The notes below the pieces were generated by a model. That model was given only the letters and a program-made list of their open reading frames with translations. It was not told the DNA's origin and did not search any database. Positions 14,306-23,163 of a stretch of 32,309 bases of DNA are shown in pieces (the stretch's first letter is position 1; each line of letters opens with the position of its first letter). Origin of the DNA: Treponema sp. (GTDB lineage Bacteria; Spirochaetota; Spirochaetia; Treponematales; Breznakiellaceae); assembly GCA_031284195.1 (NCBI GenBank), contig JAITAI010000016.1, positions 1 to 32,309 of the forward strand, in the 5' to 3' direction. The position numbers were made by a program, and so were the translations under genes.

Positions 14306-15958
14306 TTATGTCCCCAATCTCAAAAAGGCGTCGTGGTATCCAATACCCCTGAAACGCTGCAAAAGGGCGCCGCTCTCTCCCAGGTTCATGGGACCCAGCA
14401 GAATCCGATAAAGAGGCCCCTCAGGGCTCTCTGAATTTTGAATGGTTAAGGGATAGACGGTTCCTATTTTAGATAATTCCGGCTCTACCAGTTCGGCTTT
14501 ATGGTACGCTCCTAATTGGAGATAATACTTACCCTTTTCCAAACGGCTGATCACTGGAACTGAAAACTTCAGAGGAAACCCAGCGTTTTTAGAGGGTTCC
14601 GGGACAGGTGGTATGAGGGGTGCTAATTCCCGGTTTGCTTGAAAATCCGCCACAGGATACGAGATTGAATCAATGATAAAGTTTGGGTCGATACTTTGGG
14701 CATTCTGAACTGGATTAGCAAGAGGGGCTATTTCTGCTTCCGTTGGAAGCCCGGTAGTCTCCCGTTCCAGAGGAGGCCGCTCTTCTGCAGGAGTCAGCCT
14801 AAGATTGTATGCATCCGCAGGGTATCGGGGCCCTTCAGAAACCTCAATCCCCTCTGGATTTGCTTCTTCGGTGCTCGGCTTCTCTTGTATCTTAAGGACC
14901 TCCTTGGCAACAGGGGGAATTTGGAGGGGCAAATGGGTTTCCGGCGTCACAAGACCTTCTTCCAAGATGGGTTTCTCATGTATCGTGAGGGACTCTTTAT
15001 CGGAACTGCTGAGCGGGGAGGCTTCTGGAGGATTAACATCGGGCATTTCCGTTCCTGTGTTGGATGCTCCGGTTTTTTCGGCAAGACCTCCCCCTTCTTG
15101 AGGAGAAAGGTTTACCGGCATTCCTTCTCCTATGCCGCTGCCTGATGCTTCCCCTCTACCGGTCTGTGGTTCAGGCTCCTTGGTACTTACGGTTCCTGCC
15201 AAATAGGTTTCCGGCTGTTCCAGCCGTTCTTCTGGTTTCTCATTGATGGTGACCCTGGGCTCTTCAGCGGTTTCAGGAAAGGGGGTAACATCAGGGTGAT
15301 TCGTTCCTGGGGATACTGGTTCTGCTGCAGAGAGGACCAGCAACTCTGGATTCGGATTCTCATCTATCCTTACTTCTGAAGGGGTACCGGGTTTATAGGC
15401 ATCCGGAATCTCTATAGCATCCTTGCTGGAGGTATCTTCTGGAGGTACTGAATCTGGACTTGCAGACCCGATGGTAGTTGGACTCTCAGGACCTAGGGAG
15501 GGTTTTTCAGGAAGCGTGCTCTCAGAAATCCCCTCTTCCCTATCATTCCTTTCAAGGGCTTCACCAGAGGGTATACTGCCTTTATTTTGAGCAAAGTATT
15601 TAGAAAAGGCTTCTGGATCTGCAGGCTGTATCATCTTGATTCTACCCAGCGATCCTATGGGCATCCCTATAGCCTCAGCAGCTTCCCTCGTAAGGGTGAT
15701 CAAGAGCCCTGGATTGTCTAAGCTGGCGGCAACGATAACCGGAACGGTCTTTTCTGTTTCAAGATTGGTAATATACACCACCGTATTCCGGGGAAATACA
15801 TTGGTAGCCACGTAGAGTCCGTCTGCAGGAAGTTCCCCATGAGCAGCAACCACCGCATTTCCTTCCCAGATGCTTCCTTCCCATTCGGATCCGTTAAGTA
15901 ATAGGATACACGCGGTTACAATAGATCCCACAAACTGCTTTTTTTTCATATATTTCAT
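14306..15958 (-). CDS. Secreted RlpA-like/SPOR-domain cell-envelope protein
   Basis: Probably a peptidoglycan-associated envelope protein. The 550 residues show an N-terminal export signal (about 4-24) and a double-psi-barrel-like segment (about 44-111, with GLYVATNVFPRNTVVYITNL and EAAEAIGMPIGSLGRIKM) as in RlpA. A long Pro/Glu/Ser-rich linker spans about 112-460, and a C-terminal SPOR domain (about 475-549) opens KGKYYLQLGAYHKAE. The catalytic Asp and His typical of lytic RlpA are not obvious, so it may only bind. A degenerate motif (VRIDENP 196, VTINEKP 236, LTIHEKP 324, LKIQEKP 355) recurs in the linker. SPOR domains bind denuded glycan at division sites. The start at 15958 has AAGGA about 12 bases upstream. 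Confidence 0.82.
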   Translation of the reverse strand: MKYMKKKQFVGSIVTACILLLNGSEWEGSIWEGNAVVAAHGELPADGLYVATNVFPRNTVVYITNLETEKTVPVIVAASLDNPGLLITLTREAAEAIGMPIGSLGRIKMIQPADPEAFSKYFAQNKGSIPSGEALERNDREEGISESTLPEKPSLGPESPTTIGSASPDSVPPEDTSSKDAIEIPDAYKPGTPSEVRIDENPNPELLVLSAAEPVSPGTNHPDVTPFPETAEEPRVTINEKPEERLEQPETYLAGTVSTKEPEPQTGRGEASGSGIGEGMPVNLSPQEGGGLAEKTGASNTGTEMPDVNPPEASPLSSSDKESLTIHEKPILEEGLVTPETHLPLQIPPVAKEVLKIQEKPSTEEANPEGIEVSEGPRYPADAYNLRLTPAEERPPLERETTGLPTEAEIAPLANPVQNAQSIDPNFIIDSISYPVADFQANRELAPLIPPVPEPSKNAGFPLKFSVPVISRLEKGKYYLQLGAYHKAELVEPELSKIGTVYPLTIQNSESPEGPLYRILLGPMNLGESGALLQRFRGIGYHDAFLRLGT

Positions 15959-16050
15959 ACGTATACCCGTCCTTACAAGGTATTTTTACTTAATCCTGCA
16001 CAGAGAGCATACCCTGGCCTTCAAAAAGGTACGCCCAAGCTATGCGCTGG

Positions 16051-16548
16051 TCATCTTCCGAGATGAACAAGGAGGGTCCGGGCTGCTTTTTTGACCTCCA
16101 GGAGTTCTTCAGCCGGGGATAGGCTTCTGGTCTTTGGGTATTGTTGTTCCACCACACAACGATATGGCTTGGTGCTAAAAAGCTTCAGAGAAATCGTTTG
16201 GGGTCTTTGGGGAGCGCCTTCGATCATACCCTGATACTCCAGCAGGGCTAAGATAAAAAAATCAGCGCCCCCTGCAATGGCCTCCTTTAACTCTCCTTGG
16301 GCTTCATCGGGAAATTCTCCTGCTGATTTAACCTGAAGCTGCATAATAGGAGCATTACTTACGATATGACCTGCATCAAAAAATACATCCATCAAACTAC
16401 TTTCCCAGAGTCTTGAAAATTCAAGTACCGGCCTGTCCTGCGGGAGTCCTGTCTCTATAACCAGAAAGGTTATCGTTGCACCGGAAAGGGGAAACGTAAA
16501 ATAACTATGCAAGAATAAAATCACACTCAATGGTTTTACAAAACCCAT
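16051..16548 (-). CDS. Secreted hypothetical protein
   Basis: Family not recognised. The 165-residue protein begins with a hydrophobic signal sequence (about 5-24, ending near PLSGA) and no lipobox. The mature part reads as a mixed alpha/beta domain (ITFLVIETGL, SSLMDVFFDAGHIVSNAPIM, ADFFILALLEYQG, ISLKLFSTKPYRCVVEQQYP) ending in a Glu/Lys-rich helix. The pattern resembles periplasmic proteins that report a per-call value, but no function can be assigned. It lies 92 bases upstream of the SPOR-domain gene on the same strand and may be co-expressed with it, hinting at an envelope role. Confidence 0.68.
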   Translation of the reverse strand: MGFVKPLSVILFLHSYFTFPLSGATITFLVIETGLPQDRPVLEFSRLWESSLMDVFFDAGHIVSNAPIMQLQVKSAGEFPDEAQGELKEAIAGGADFFILALLEYQGMIEGAPQRPQTISLKLFSTKPYRCVVEQQYPKTRSLSPAEELLEVKKAARTLLVHLGR

Positions 16549-17159
16549 CTTTCTTAACCATTCTCCTGTATTTTTATCGGTACAATGATGGAGGTTCTGT
16601 AGGGGGTCTTAAAACGACAAGGTGTCATCCTGTACCGGATAGAACTAAGGGACTTCTGGAGACTTAGAAAAAAACCTCGATTTCCCTCTCTAATGAGTAT
16701 TTCATGGAGAACAGCAAACCCGCATTAAAGACGGTATGACTTCAATATAATGCTGTTACCCTGAATGTATACACGGTATCTCCTTCAGCAGTAGAAGCGT
16801 ATTGACGACCGGTAAAGGGGTATCTATTTCTATCCGGGACGTATACGGTTTGGAGATACCGGTTCAGTAGGCTAAAAATACCCTCATCTGGTAGTTTGAA
16901 CCTTTTGAAGCCTGGACCGCGGTTCAGGGTATTCCTCGAAACCGGATCGTAGTAGCTGCATTTGGCTGTATGCAGGTGAATCCTGGAGCAGCAGTCTATC
17001 TGGAGGACTTGGTTGCATTGTTTAAGACCAGAGCTTACCATTGGGCCTTTTATTCCCTTCCAGGAAATATGGATAATTGGCTATTATCAAAAATCCTTCA
17101 TCTTCAGATCTAGCCTGCATCCCGTCAGGAAAAAACTACTTTGTTTAGTCGTGAGCGGT
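16549..17159. other. Intergenic region, no supported gene
   Basis: About 610 bases between the acylphosphatase stop and the secreted-protein start. A 99-codon minus-strand open frame (16742-17041) lacks a ribosome site and resembles nothing I know; it may be a relic. I see no convincing promoter, terminator or RNA. Confidence 0.4.
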
Positions 17160-17471
17160 TTAGAATTGGATTGAAAAATTCGAGTATTTCCCGGTGGGCC
17201 TGCGGGGTTCATAACGGAGGGAGTCCACCCGGGCGCTTGGAGGTCCTCGGTGAAGCCATTTAAGAAAAGAGGTCTGTTTTTCTGGAGGCCCTTCGGACCA
17301 GACCTCCACGGCCCCATCGCTTCTATTCCGTACCCATCCTGAAAGGCCAAGACGGCGGGCCTCATGGATGGCGGAATACCGAAATCCGACTCCCTGCACC
17401 CGGCCCCGAATAAGGGCCGAGAACGCAAACCCAACCACTTCTTTGGTTTCATCCACCGGCTTCATATTCAT
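17160..17471 (-). CDS. acyP: Acylphosphatase
   Basis: Hydrolyses carboxyl-phosphate bonds such as acetyl- or carbamoyl-phosphate, although its physiological role in bacteria is unclear. The signature is intact: RGRVQGVGFRYS with catalytic Arg31, and GWVRNRSDGAVEV with catalytic Asn49. The 103 residues exceed the usual about 90 because of an N-terminal stretch before FSALIRGRV. An alternative ATG six bases downstream of the chosen start exists. AAGGA lies about 11 bases upstream. It lies downstream of luxS on the same strand but beyond a terminator, so it is probably expressed separately. Confidence 0.92.
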   Translation of the reverse strand: MNMKPVDETKEVVGFAFSALIRGRVQGVGFRYSAIHEARRLGLSGWVRNRSDGAVEVWSEGPPEKQTSFLKWLHRGPPSARVDSLRYEPRRPTGKYSNFSIQF

Positions 17472-17541
17472 AGTTTTTCAGTCCTTTTTCTTATACTGCC
17501 ACAGGTCCGGCATAGCGAGCAAGATACCCATACCTTGTTAT

Positions 17542-17587
17542 AAAAAATAAAACCCCCCGGGAAAAGGAGGTGAGGAAACCCGGGAGG
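17542..17587 (-). terminator. Intrinsic terminator downstream of luxS
   Basis: Read on the minus strand, CCTCCCGGG pairs with CCCGGGGGG (one G-U pair) around a 17-base loop and is followed by TTTTATTTTTTAT. This is a classical strong hairpin plus T-run. It is about 215 bases after the luxS stop and just before acyP. Confidence 0.75.
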
Positions 17588-17590
17588 CAA

Positions 17591-17680
17591 ACTGATAATA
17601 CGGTTATTATTTAACTCAGATGCTAACAGCAAAACACTTTATGTCGGTGATGAAAAGGCACGTAATACCGTATCATCAGT
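17591..17680. repeat. Long inverted repeat between luxS and its terminator
   Basis: ACTGATAATACGGTTATTA (17591-17609) pairs with the complement of TAATACCGTATCATCAGT (17663-17680): an 18-base arm with one mismatch and one extra base, enclosing 53 bases. It could form a structured 3' UTR of luxS or be a small miniature-transposon-like element. No coding frame lies inside. Confidence 0.55.
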
Positions 17681-17802
17681 ACTTTTAAGTTACCCAAATT
17701 TCTCCATAGGGTCAAGGGTTTAGGGTTAAATATTACTATTTTTGTAATAAATTAACCGTCTACAACATCCCCTGATTTTGAAGGATCCGCATGGTCAAAC
17801 CC

Positions 17803-18279
17803 TTATTCTGGATAATTGAGGTTTTCCGTGGCCGGATGCTGCACAAGTTCCGCATACCGCCGGACTTCCCATTGGGCCATATCCAGGTTCTGTTCCCGCC
17901 AGTTTCCACATTCTGCAGGGGCGGCTCCGGGGATGGCCCCCTCAAACTTGAGGATCCAGTCCATCATTTCTCGCAGCAAGGGAAGTATCTCTGGAGAACT
18001 CCGGTCACCTTCCAGAATGAGGTAAAAACCAGTTCGGCATCCCATGGGGCCGAAGTATACCACCCGGTTCCCCCACTCCTTATGGGAGCGGAGAAAGGTG
18101 GCTCCTAGGTGTTCAATGGTATGCAAGGCAGGCATATCCATCACCGGCTCTTTATTCGGCTCTTTAAAACGGAGATCAAAGGTAGTGAGTACCAGAACCC
18201 CGAACCGATCCTTGCGAGAAACAAACACTCCCGGTTTTAAGCGGAGATGATCCACTTGAAAACTGGCAATTTTTTCCAT
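17803..18279 (-). CDS. luxS: S-ribosylhomocysteine lyase LuxS
   Basis: Splits S-ribosylhomocysteine into homocysteine and DPD, the precursor of autoinducer-2. The 158-residue protein (family about 155-170) has HTIEH (His53 and His57, metal ligands), GPMGCRTGF with catalytic Cys81 and ECGN with the third metal ligand Cys124. The start is ATG 18279, opening MEKIASFQVDH. AGGAGAGG at 18285-18292 is five bases upstream. An in-frame ATG at 18297 lies upstream of that ribosome site and is rejected. Its substrate comes from MtnN, encoded at 6846-7556. Confidence 0.97.
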   Translation of the reverse strand: MEKIASFQVDHLRLKPGVFVSRKDRFGVLVLTTFDLRFKEPNKEPVMDMPALHTIEHLGATFLRSHKEWGNRVVYFGPMGCRTGFYLILEGDRSSPEILPLLREMMDWILKFEGAIPGAAPAECGNWREQNLDMAQWEVRRYAELVQHPATENLNYPE

Positions 18280-18351
18280 ACTAACCTCTCCTATCACTTA
18301 TAAAAAGTACGAACTGAACCTAGTTTCTACAGTAACCTGTATCTGCTGAGG

Positions 18352-18382
18352 CGTTTCTAAAACTAATCGAGTTTTGGAAACG
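18352..18382. repeat. Stem-loop CGTTTCTAAAAC / GTTTTGGAAACG
   Basis: Twelve-base arms differing at one position (a G-T pair in RNA) surround a seven-base loop. No T-run follows on either strand. The GTTTC-A-rich arm resembles the stem of the terminator at 24591-24633. Confidence 0.5.
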
Positions 18383-18696
18383 GCTCTAATGCTTGCAACT
18401 ATAGGATTAGGGGGTCTTTTTAGTCAAGGTAGCCTGGGTGTTTTCAAGATAAACCTATCGAAAAAACTTTTGGGGAGGTTGGGAGACTTGTTTCTGGGGC
18501 CCTGCATTTTTTTCTTTAAGATACGAAAGGAAGTCCTGCAAAATACAGCTCAGGCCTTACAGGGGAATAGGCGACTGATTCTGTCAAAGTGAAACGTCCA
18601 TATCCGCAGGTCCTTTGGACTTTAGGCTGCTAGAGGGACTGTACTTTGGCGGCCTGGAGCCACTTTTATAGCAGAATAAGGAGCTGAAAATCACCT

Positions 18697-18717
18697 AGCA
18701 GGACCTTGATCCCTGCT
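18697..18717 (-). terminator. Weak hairpin after trkH
   Basis: AGCAGG and CCTGCT form a six-base stem with a nine-base loop 15 bases past the trkH stop. On the minus strand it is followed by AGGTGATTTT. The short T-run makes it a marginal terminator. Confidence 0.3.
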
Positions 18718-18731
18718 CCGAGAAGTTACGT

Positions 18732-20234
18732 TTATCCTGAGGGTTTATAAAACCTGGACCCACGCCTCCCTGTCCAATCATGCCTATAATCCCGGGAGAA
18801 ACATCCTAAAACGGTCCAGAGCTCAAGCCGTCCGGTGATCATCATAAAGGAAAGGAACCATTTGATATAAGCCGGTAAGCCATACAAACTCGTCGCCCCG
18901 CTTTCATCCCCGATGCTCAGGCCGATATTCCCTAGGATCATGAGGCTCATATTAAGCGCAGGAAACAAATCCATACCACTCGAACTCACCCAAAGCGTAG
19001 TGAGCAATACCAAGACCATATAACAAAAGACGAATCCTGCAACCCCATGAGCCACCTCATGAGGACCAGCTTTATGGTTAAAGGTAATGAGGAAAACCCC
19101 TTGAGGATAGATGAGTCTTCTTAGTTCATTGACCATTTGTTTAAAGAGCACTACATGACGAATCACCTTGATCCCCCCTGATGTTGACCCTGAACAGGCC
19201 CCTATGAACATGAGACAGAACAGGACCCCTTGGGCAAGAGGCGGCCAGCGGCTGTGGTCGGTAATGCTTAAGCCGGTGCTGGTTACTATGGATACTCCCT
19301 GGAAAAGGGCGTAACGTAGGCTTTGTTCAAAGGAAGAACCTCCCAGGGAGTTGTCGCTAGAAAACATGGATAAGATGATGAGCCCCGTAGAAACCAGGAT
19401 GATCCCCCCGTAGACCTTGGCTTCGGTGTTGCTAAGCATATCCCGGTACTTCCCCTGGAGGAGCCGGTAGAAGAGGGTAAAATTGAACCCTGCGAGGATC
19501 ATGAAGATGATACAGACCCAATGGATCCAGGGAGAAGGGTACGTAGCTAGACCCCCATTCCGAGAACTAAAACCTCCGGTAGCCACGGTGGAAAAAGCAT
19601 GGATCACTGCATCAAACCAGTTCATACCCCCTAAACATAAGAGTAGGCTTTGAAGGACGGTGAGCAGGGTATATATAAGCCACAGGATTTTAGCGGTGCT
19701 GGTGATCTTGGGGAGGATCTTGTTAGACTCAGGCCCAGAGGTTTCAGCCTTTACGAGCAGAAACCCTTCAATCCCAAGCAAGGGGAACAGCGCCACGGTG
19801 AGGACCACGATGCCCATACCTCCGAGCCAATGGGTCATGGCCCGCCAGAAAAGCAGAGACCGGGGTAGGGCTTCTACGTCTATGATGACGCTTGCCCCGG
19901 TAGTTGTGAATCCTGAAACGCTTTCAAAGACCGCATCAGAGAAACGGAGTATATACCCAGAGATATAGTAGGGTACGGCCCCTACAAGACAGGTAAAAAC
20001 CCAGGCCACAAAAACCAGTACTAAACCGTCACCAGCGCTGAGGGTGATTTTTTGTTTCCGGGTAACAAAGATCACCGGCAGGGCAATGATCAAGGTGGTT
20101 CCCATGCAAACCAGGAAGGTTTTCACCATGACGCCTTCTCCATAAGCAAGCCCCAGCAAGAGCGGTATCAACATGGTCAGCGCGATAAGACCCAAAAGGA
20201 ACATGAGGGGTCTAAGCAACGTTCCCAGGTTCAT
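18732..20234 (-). CDS. trkH: Trk-type potassium uptake membrane subunit TrkH
   Basis: Channel-like K+ uptake subunit in the inner membrane. The 500 residues contain the four pore repeats with their selectivity-filter glycines: TTTGAS (about 110-115), VATGGFS (217-223), TSTGLS (318-323) and GNIGLS (435-440). The segment GACSGSTSGGIK corresponds to the gating loop region. The start ATG overlaps the trkA stop by four bases, so TrkA and TrkH are made together. The C-terminus after LELWTVLG ends in a short charged tail (about 25 residues) that looks less conserved. Confidence 0.95.
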   Translation of the reverse strand: MNLGTLLRPLMFLLGLIALTMLIPLLLGLAYGEGVMVKTFLVCMGTTLIIALPVIFVTRKQKITLSAGDGLVLVFVAWVFTCLVGAVPYYISGYILRFSDAVFESVSGFTTTGASVIIDVEALPRSLLFWRAMTHWLGGMGIVVLTVALFPLLGIEGFLLVKAETSGPESNKILPKITSTAKILWLIYTLLTVLQSLLLCLGGMNWFDAVIHAFSTVATGGFSSRNGGLATYPSPWIHWVCIIFMILAGFNFTLFYRLLQGKYRDMLSNTEAKVYGGIILVSTGLIILSMFSSDNSLGGSSFEQSLRYALFQGVSIVTSTGLSITDHSRWPPLAQGVLFCLMFIGACSGSTSGGIKVIRHVVLFKQMVNELRRLIYPQGVFLITFNHKAGPHEVAHGVAGFVFCYMVLVLLTTLWVSSSGMDLFPALNMSLMILGNIGLSIGDESGATSLYGLPAYIKWFLSFMMITGRLELWTVLGCFSRDYRHDWTGRRGSRFYKPSG

Positions 20235-21697
20235 AGAGGCGTACCAAACAACTTTTCGATTTCCTTTTCACTGCCGTTTTTAGCGATCAGGATGATGTGG
20301 TCCCCAACTTTAAAGCAATAATCCCCCTTGGGGATAAAAGAATCCCCTCCCCGGTTGACCAGCAGCAGAAGCCCCCCTGCAGAGAGCCGGAACACGGTGA
20401 TGGGTTTATCCGCCACAGGCGCGCCCTTTTCGATTTCAAGTTCAATGACGCCAATGTTACCGTCTCCGATGCGATGAATCCCCTTCACCCCACTCCTCAT
20501 GAGATGGGAAAGGATGGAATCCACCACAACGGATTTCATGGGGATCACTACGTCAACCCCAAGCTGCCGGGCTATGGTCCCATAGCCGGATCCCGTAACC
20601 AGGGCAACTGCCCGGCGAACTCCCCGGGATTTGAGGTAGATCGCGGTGATTATGTTGAGTTCCTGATGCCCTGTAGCAGTTACAATGAGGTCCAGGTCAG
20701 TGATCCGCTCTTCTGCAACAAAACTTTCATCGGAAATGTCCTCATTGAGGATGAGGGCCTCAGGGAAGCGGGCAGCCAGGTCCTTGCATAACTCATAATC
20801 CTGTTCGATGATGATCACCCGCCGCATAGTTTTGGGGAGTAACCGTTTAAGAAAAGAAAAAATGGAAGATCTTTTTTTGGATGCTCCCGGAACCGTAGGG
20901 CTGATTTCAGCAGTAAGGCGCGCTTTCCGGTTCCGATCCTGATCCGGGTACAGCAATCCTTCGGCGATGAGGGTTCCCACCCGTCCGCCACCAACGATGC
21001 CTATTTTTCGCAGACTCTGTTCAGATCGCCCGGCGTATTTAAAAACCTCATTCAGCTCTTTTTCTTTGGCTAACACATGGATTCGGTCTCCCTTGGTAAG
21101 GACCGTTATACCGCTGGGAAGGATGCTCTCTCCTTGCCGTTCCAGGAGGGTTACGAGGCTTTCGCCCTTTATGAGGGAACGGAAATTCTTGAGGGAGAAA
21201 CCGTCAAAGGCGCTGCCCGGGGCGACGTCGATGGAACCCAGCTGGTATGAGGTGTTGGCAAAGGCGAGAATATCCCCTATGGCGCCGTGTTCAATGGCGT
21301 TTAAAGCATATCGAGCAGCTTCCACATCAGGGTGCACGAAACGGTCGATACCCAAGATCCGCTCACCCGAGCGGTTCAGCCGGATATACTCGTCGTTTCT
21401 CACTCGGGCTATCTTGAGCAGATCCGGATACCGGGAAGCGGCGAGGCCGCAGATGAGCATGTTTACCTCATCAGAACCGGTAACACAGACCAGGGCATCG
21501 GCTTTGGCAATTCCCGCGTCTCCCAAGGCGCTGAGGCTGTTTCCTTCATCGTGGATTACCAGGCAATCCAAACGATTTGAGGCATGGCGAGCCCGCTCTT
21601 CATGAGACTCGATAAGGGAAACGTCGTGTTTTTCCTGAATGAGGCTGCGGCTTAACTGAGTTCCTACCAGACCTGCACCGACTATGATAATACGCAT
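20231..21697 (-). CDS. trkA: Trk system potassium uptake regulator TrkA
   Basis: Cytoplasmic gating ring of the Trk K+ transporter, binding NAD(H) or nucleotides. The 488-residue protein has two tandem RCK units, each with a Rossmann motif: VGAGLVG (6-12) and VGGGRVG (235-241), plus the TrkA-C parts near 150-225 and 400-485. It is longer than the usual about 450-460 residues. About 40 residues (250-290), rich in Arg/Lys with SSIFSFLKRLLPKT, are inserted in the second Rossmann fold between the glycine motif and RRVIIIEQD. It overlaps trkH by four bases and lies 34 bases after aroA, so aroA-trkA-trkH may be one transcript. Confidence 0.94.
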   Translation of the reverse strand: MRIIIVGAGLVGTQLSRSLIQEKHDVSLIESHEERARHASNRLDCLVIHDEGNSLSALGDAGIAKADALVCVTGSDEVNMLICGLAASRYPDLLKIARVRNDEYIRLNRSGERILGIDRFVHPDVEAARYALNAIEHGAIGDILAFANTSYQLGSIDVAPGSAFDGFSLKNFRSLIKGESLVTLLERQGESILPSGITVLTKGDRIHVLAKEKELNEVFKYAGRSEQSLRKIGIVGGGRVGTLIAEGLLYPDQDRNRKARLTAEISPTVPGASKKRSSIFSFLKRLLPKTMRRVIIIEQDYELCKDLAARFPEALILNEDISDESFVAEERITDLDLIVTATGHQELNIITAIYLKSRGVRRAVALVTGSGYGTIARQLGVDVVIPMKSVVVDSILSHLMRSGVKGIHRIGDGNIGVIELEIEKGAPVADKPITVFRLSAGGLLLLVNRGGDSFIPKGDYCFKVGDHIILIAKNGSEKEIEKLFGTPL

Positions 21698-21731
21698 GAC
21701 TTTAGTTTATGCTATCTTTCTTTTCCCTTTT

Positions 21732-23081
21732 CTATGCTCGAGGAGTATCTTCTAAAAGGGCCCAAAAACCTGGATAGGTTACGTCCGCAGCCTCGACACC
21801 ACGGATCTCTACCGGAGCTTCAGCACCCAGAGCTGCAACTGCCAGAGCCATCACTACCCGGTGATCCCCATGACCGTCTACCCTACCCCCGCGCAGTACC
21901 GGAAGGTTTGTTGCTGAAACAGCACCTCCACGGATAAGGAGCCCATCAGGACGTTCTTCAGTCCATACCCCGAGCTTCCGAAGTTCCAGGGCCATCACGG
22001 CGATCCGGTCAGTTTCCTTGATCCGGGCATGGGCCACATTGAGCAAGGCGGTTTCCCCTGCAGCATAGGCAGCGATGACCGCCATGATGGGTAAGAGATC
22101 CGGGGTAGCATTTAAGTCAAAACTCCCTGCCCGGAGGGGACCTTTCCGTGAAACCCAGACAGCCCAGGTATCGTGTTGTTTTTCCCAGTACACCTCTGCG
22201 CCTAGGTCTTTGAGCATGGTGAAAAAGGCCTTATCCCCTTGCTTATCTTCTGGATCAAGACCAAGAAGCCGCACCGGTCCACCGGTAATCGCCCCCGCGC
22301 AAGCAGGAAAGGCAGCAGAGGAAAAATCCCCCGGTACCGGGCCGTTCATGGGCCGGTAGGAAGCGCCGCCTCTGATACGGAACCAAGAACAATCCCCTGC
22401 CGCTTCATAGGCTACGTGCTGAGCATCGAGATAAGAAAGGGTCATCTCAATATAGGGTTTTTCGTTGAGAAGGGGCACCTCAATCTCAGTACAGGTTCCT
22501 CCTGGAGCCAGGGGAGCAGCTAAAAGCAGCGCAGAAAGGTACTGGCTTGTGGGACAGGGAAGACTCACCCTGCCTCCTTTCCAAGGACCTTGTACGGTGA
22601 TAGGGGCGCAGCCCTCAGGGGCAGATGCCACTCGAATACCTAAGCCCGAGAGGGCCTGCAATAGCGGCGTCCCACTGCGGCAACGGATCTGTGCATCCCC
22701 GGTAAAGGTTATGGGTTCCTTTCCCAGAGCAGCCGCAGCGAGGGCTAAAAAAAGGGTGGTTCCAGAATTACCTACATCCAGCGGTTTATCAGGGGTCTTG
22801 CAGGTTCCACCGGCTGCTCCAGCTCCAATTCCCCGCACCAACCACCGAAGCGCCCTTCCACCCTGGCGGTCTGCCTGAAGGACAGAGGATTCTTCGATGA
22901 CCGCACCAAGGGCACGGCACACCTCAAGACAAGAACGGGCGTCCAAGGAATCCAAGGGATCCTCGATTTCAGAAACCCCCTCTCCTAATGCCGCCATAAG
23001 GAGCCGCCGGATGGTGTGGGACTTAGAAGCGGGGATCCGAATCGTCCCGGTAATCTTATGGGGTTTAATAATACCGTACAT
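21732..23081 (-). CDS. aroA: 3-phosphoshikimate 1-carboxyvinyltransferase (EPSP synthase)
   Basis: Transfers enolpyruvate from PEP to shikimate-3-phosphate in aromatic amino-acid synthesis. Visible signatures: RIPASKSHTIR (about 15-25, substrate Lys), VGNSGTT (103-109), PTSQYLSALLL, LNEKPYIEMT, NATPDLLPI with the catalytic Asp, IKETDR with the catalytic Glu and DGHGDHRVVMAL. The start 23081 (MYGIIKPHKITG) fits the family and gives 449 residues; an in-frame ATG at 23105 would add eight residues. Neither has a clear ribosome site. A Gly-rich insertion (about residues 70-97) precedes VGNSGTT. It is followed at 34 bases by trkA. Confidence 0.94.
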   Translation of the reverse strand: MYGIIKPHKITGTIRIPASKSHTIRRLLMAALGEGVSEIEDPLDSLDARSCLEVCRALGAVIEESSVLQADRQGGRALRWLVRGIGAGAAGGTCKTPDKPLDVGNSGTTLFLALAAAALGKEPITFTGDAQIRCRSGTPLLQALSGLGIRVASAPEGCAPITVQGPWKGGRVSLPCPTSQYLSALLLAAPLAPGGTCTEIEVPLLNEKPYIEMTLSYLDAQHVAYEAAGDCSWFRIRGGASYRPMNGPVPGDFSSAAFPACAGAITGGPVRLLGLDPEDKQGDKAFFTMLKDLGAEVYWEKQHDTWAVWVSRKGPLRAGSFDLNATPDLLPIMAVIAAYAAGETALLNVAHARIKETDRIAVMALELRKLGVWTEERPDGLLIRGGAVSATNLPVLRGGRVDGHGDHRVVMALAVAALGAEAPVEIRGVEAADVTYPGFWALLEDTPRA

Positions 23082-23163
23082 ACGGATACGATAACACTTC
23101 GCCATCGTTGAGGCAAGGTAAGCAGGATAAACCCCAGGGTGAATAGGTTAAGCATCGGAAAAG

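Larger units (their letters stand above)
18280..18731. other. Intergenic region between luxS and trkH
   Basis: About 450 bases. It holds the luxS upstream region, a degenerate GAACCTAGTTTCT element (18316-18328), a 12-base stem-loop (18352-18382) and a weak hairpin after trkH (18697-18717). A plus-strand open frame at 18374-18592 begins with TTG and has no ribosome site. I see no gene. Confidence 0.4.

Noticed and set aside
16742..17041. 99-codon minus-strand frame
   Set aside because: No ribosome site, no recognisable motif and no coupling with neighbours; at most a relic.
17087..17452. 121-codon minus-strand frame over acyP
   Set aside because: It overlaps the conserved acylphosphatase in another frame.
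18374..18592. 72-codon plus-strand frame between luxS and trkH
   Set aside because: It starts with TTG inside a stem-loop, without ribosome site or known motif.
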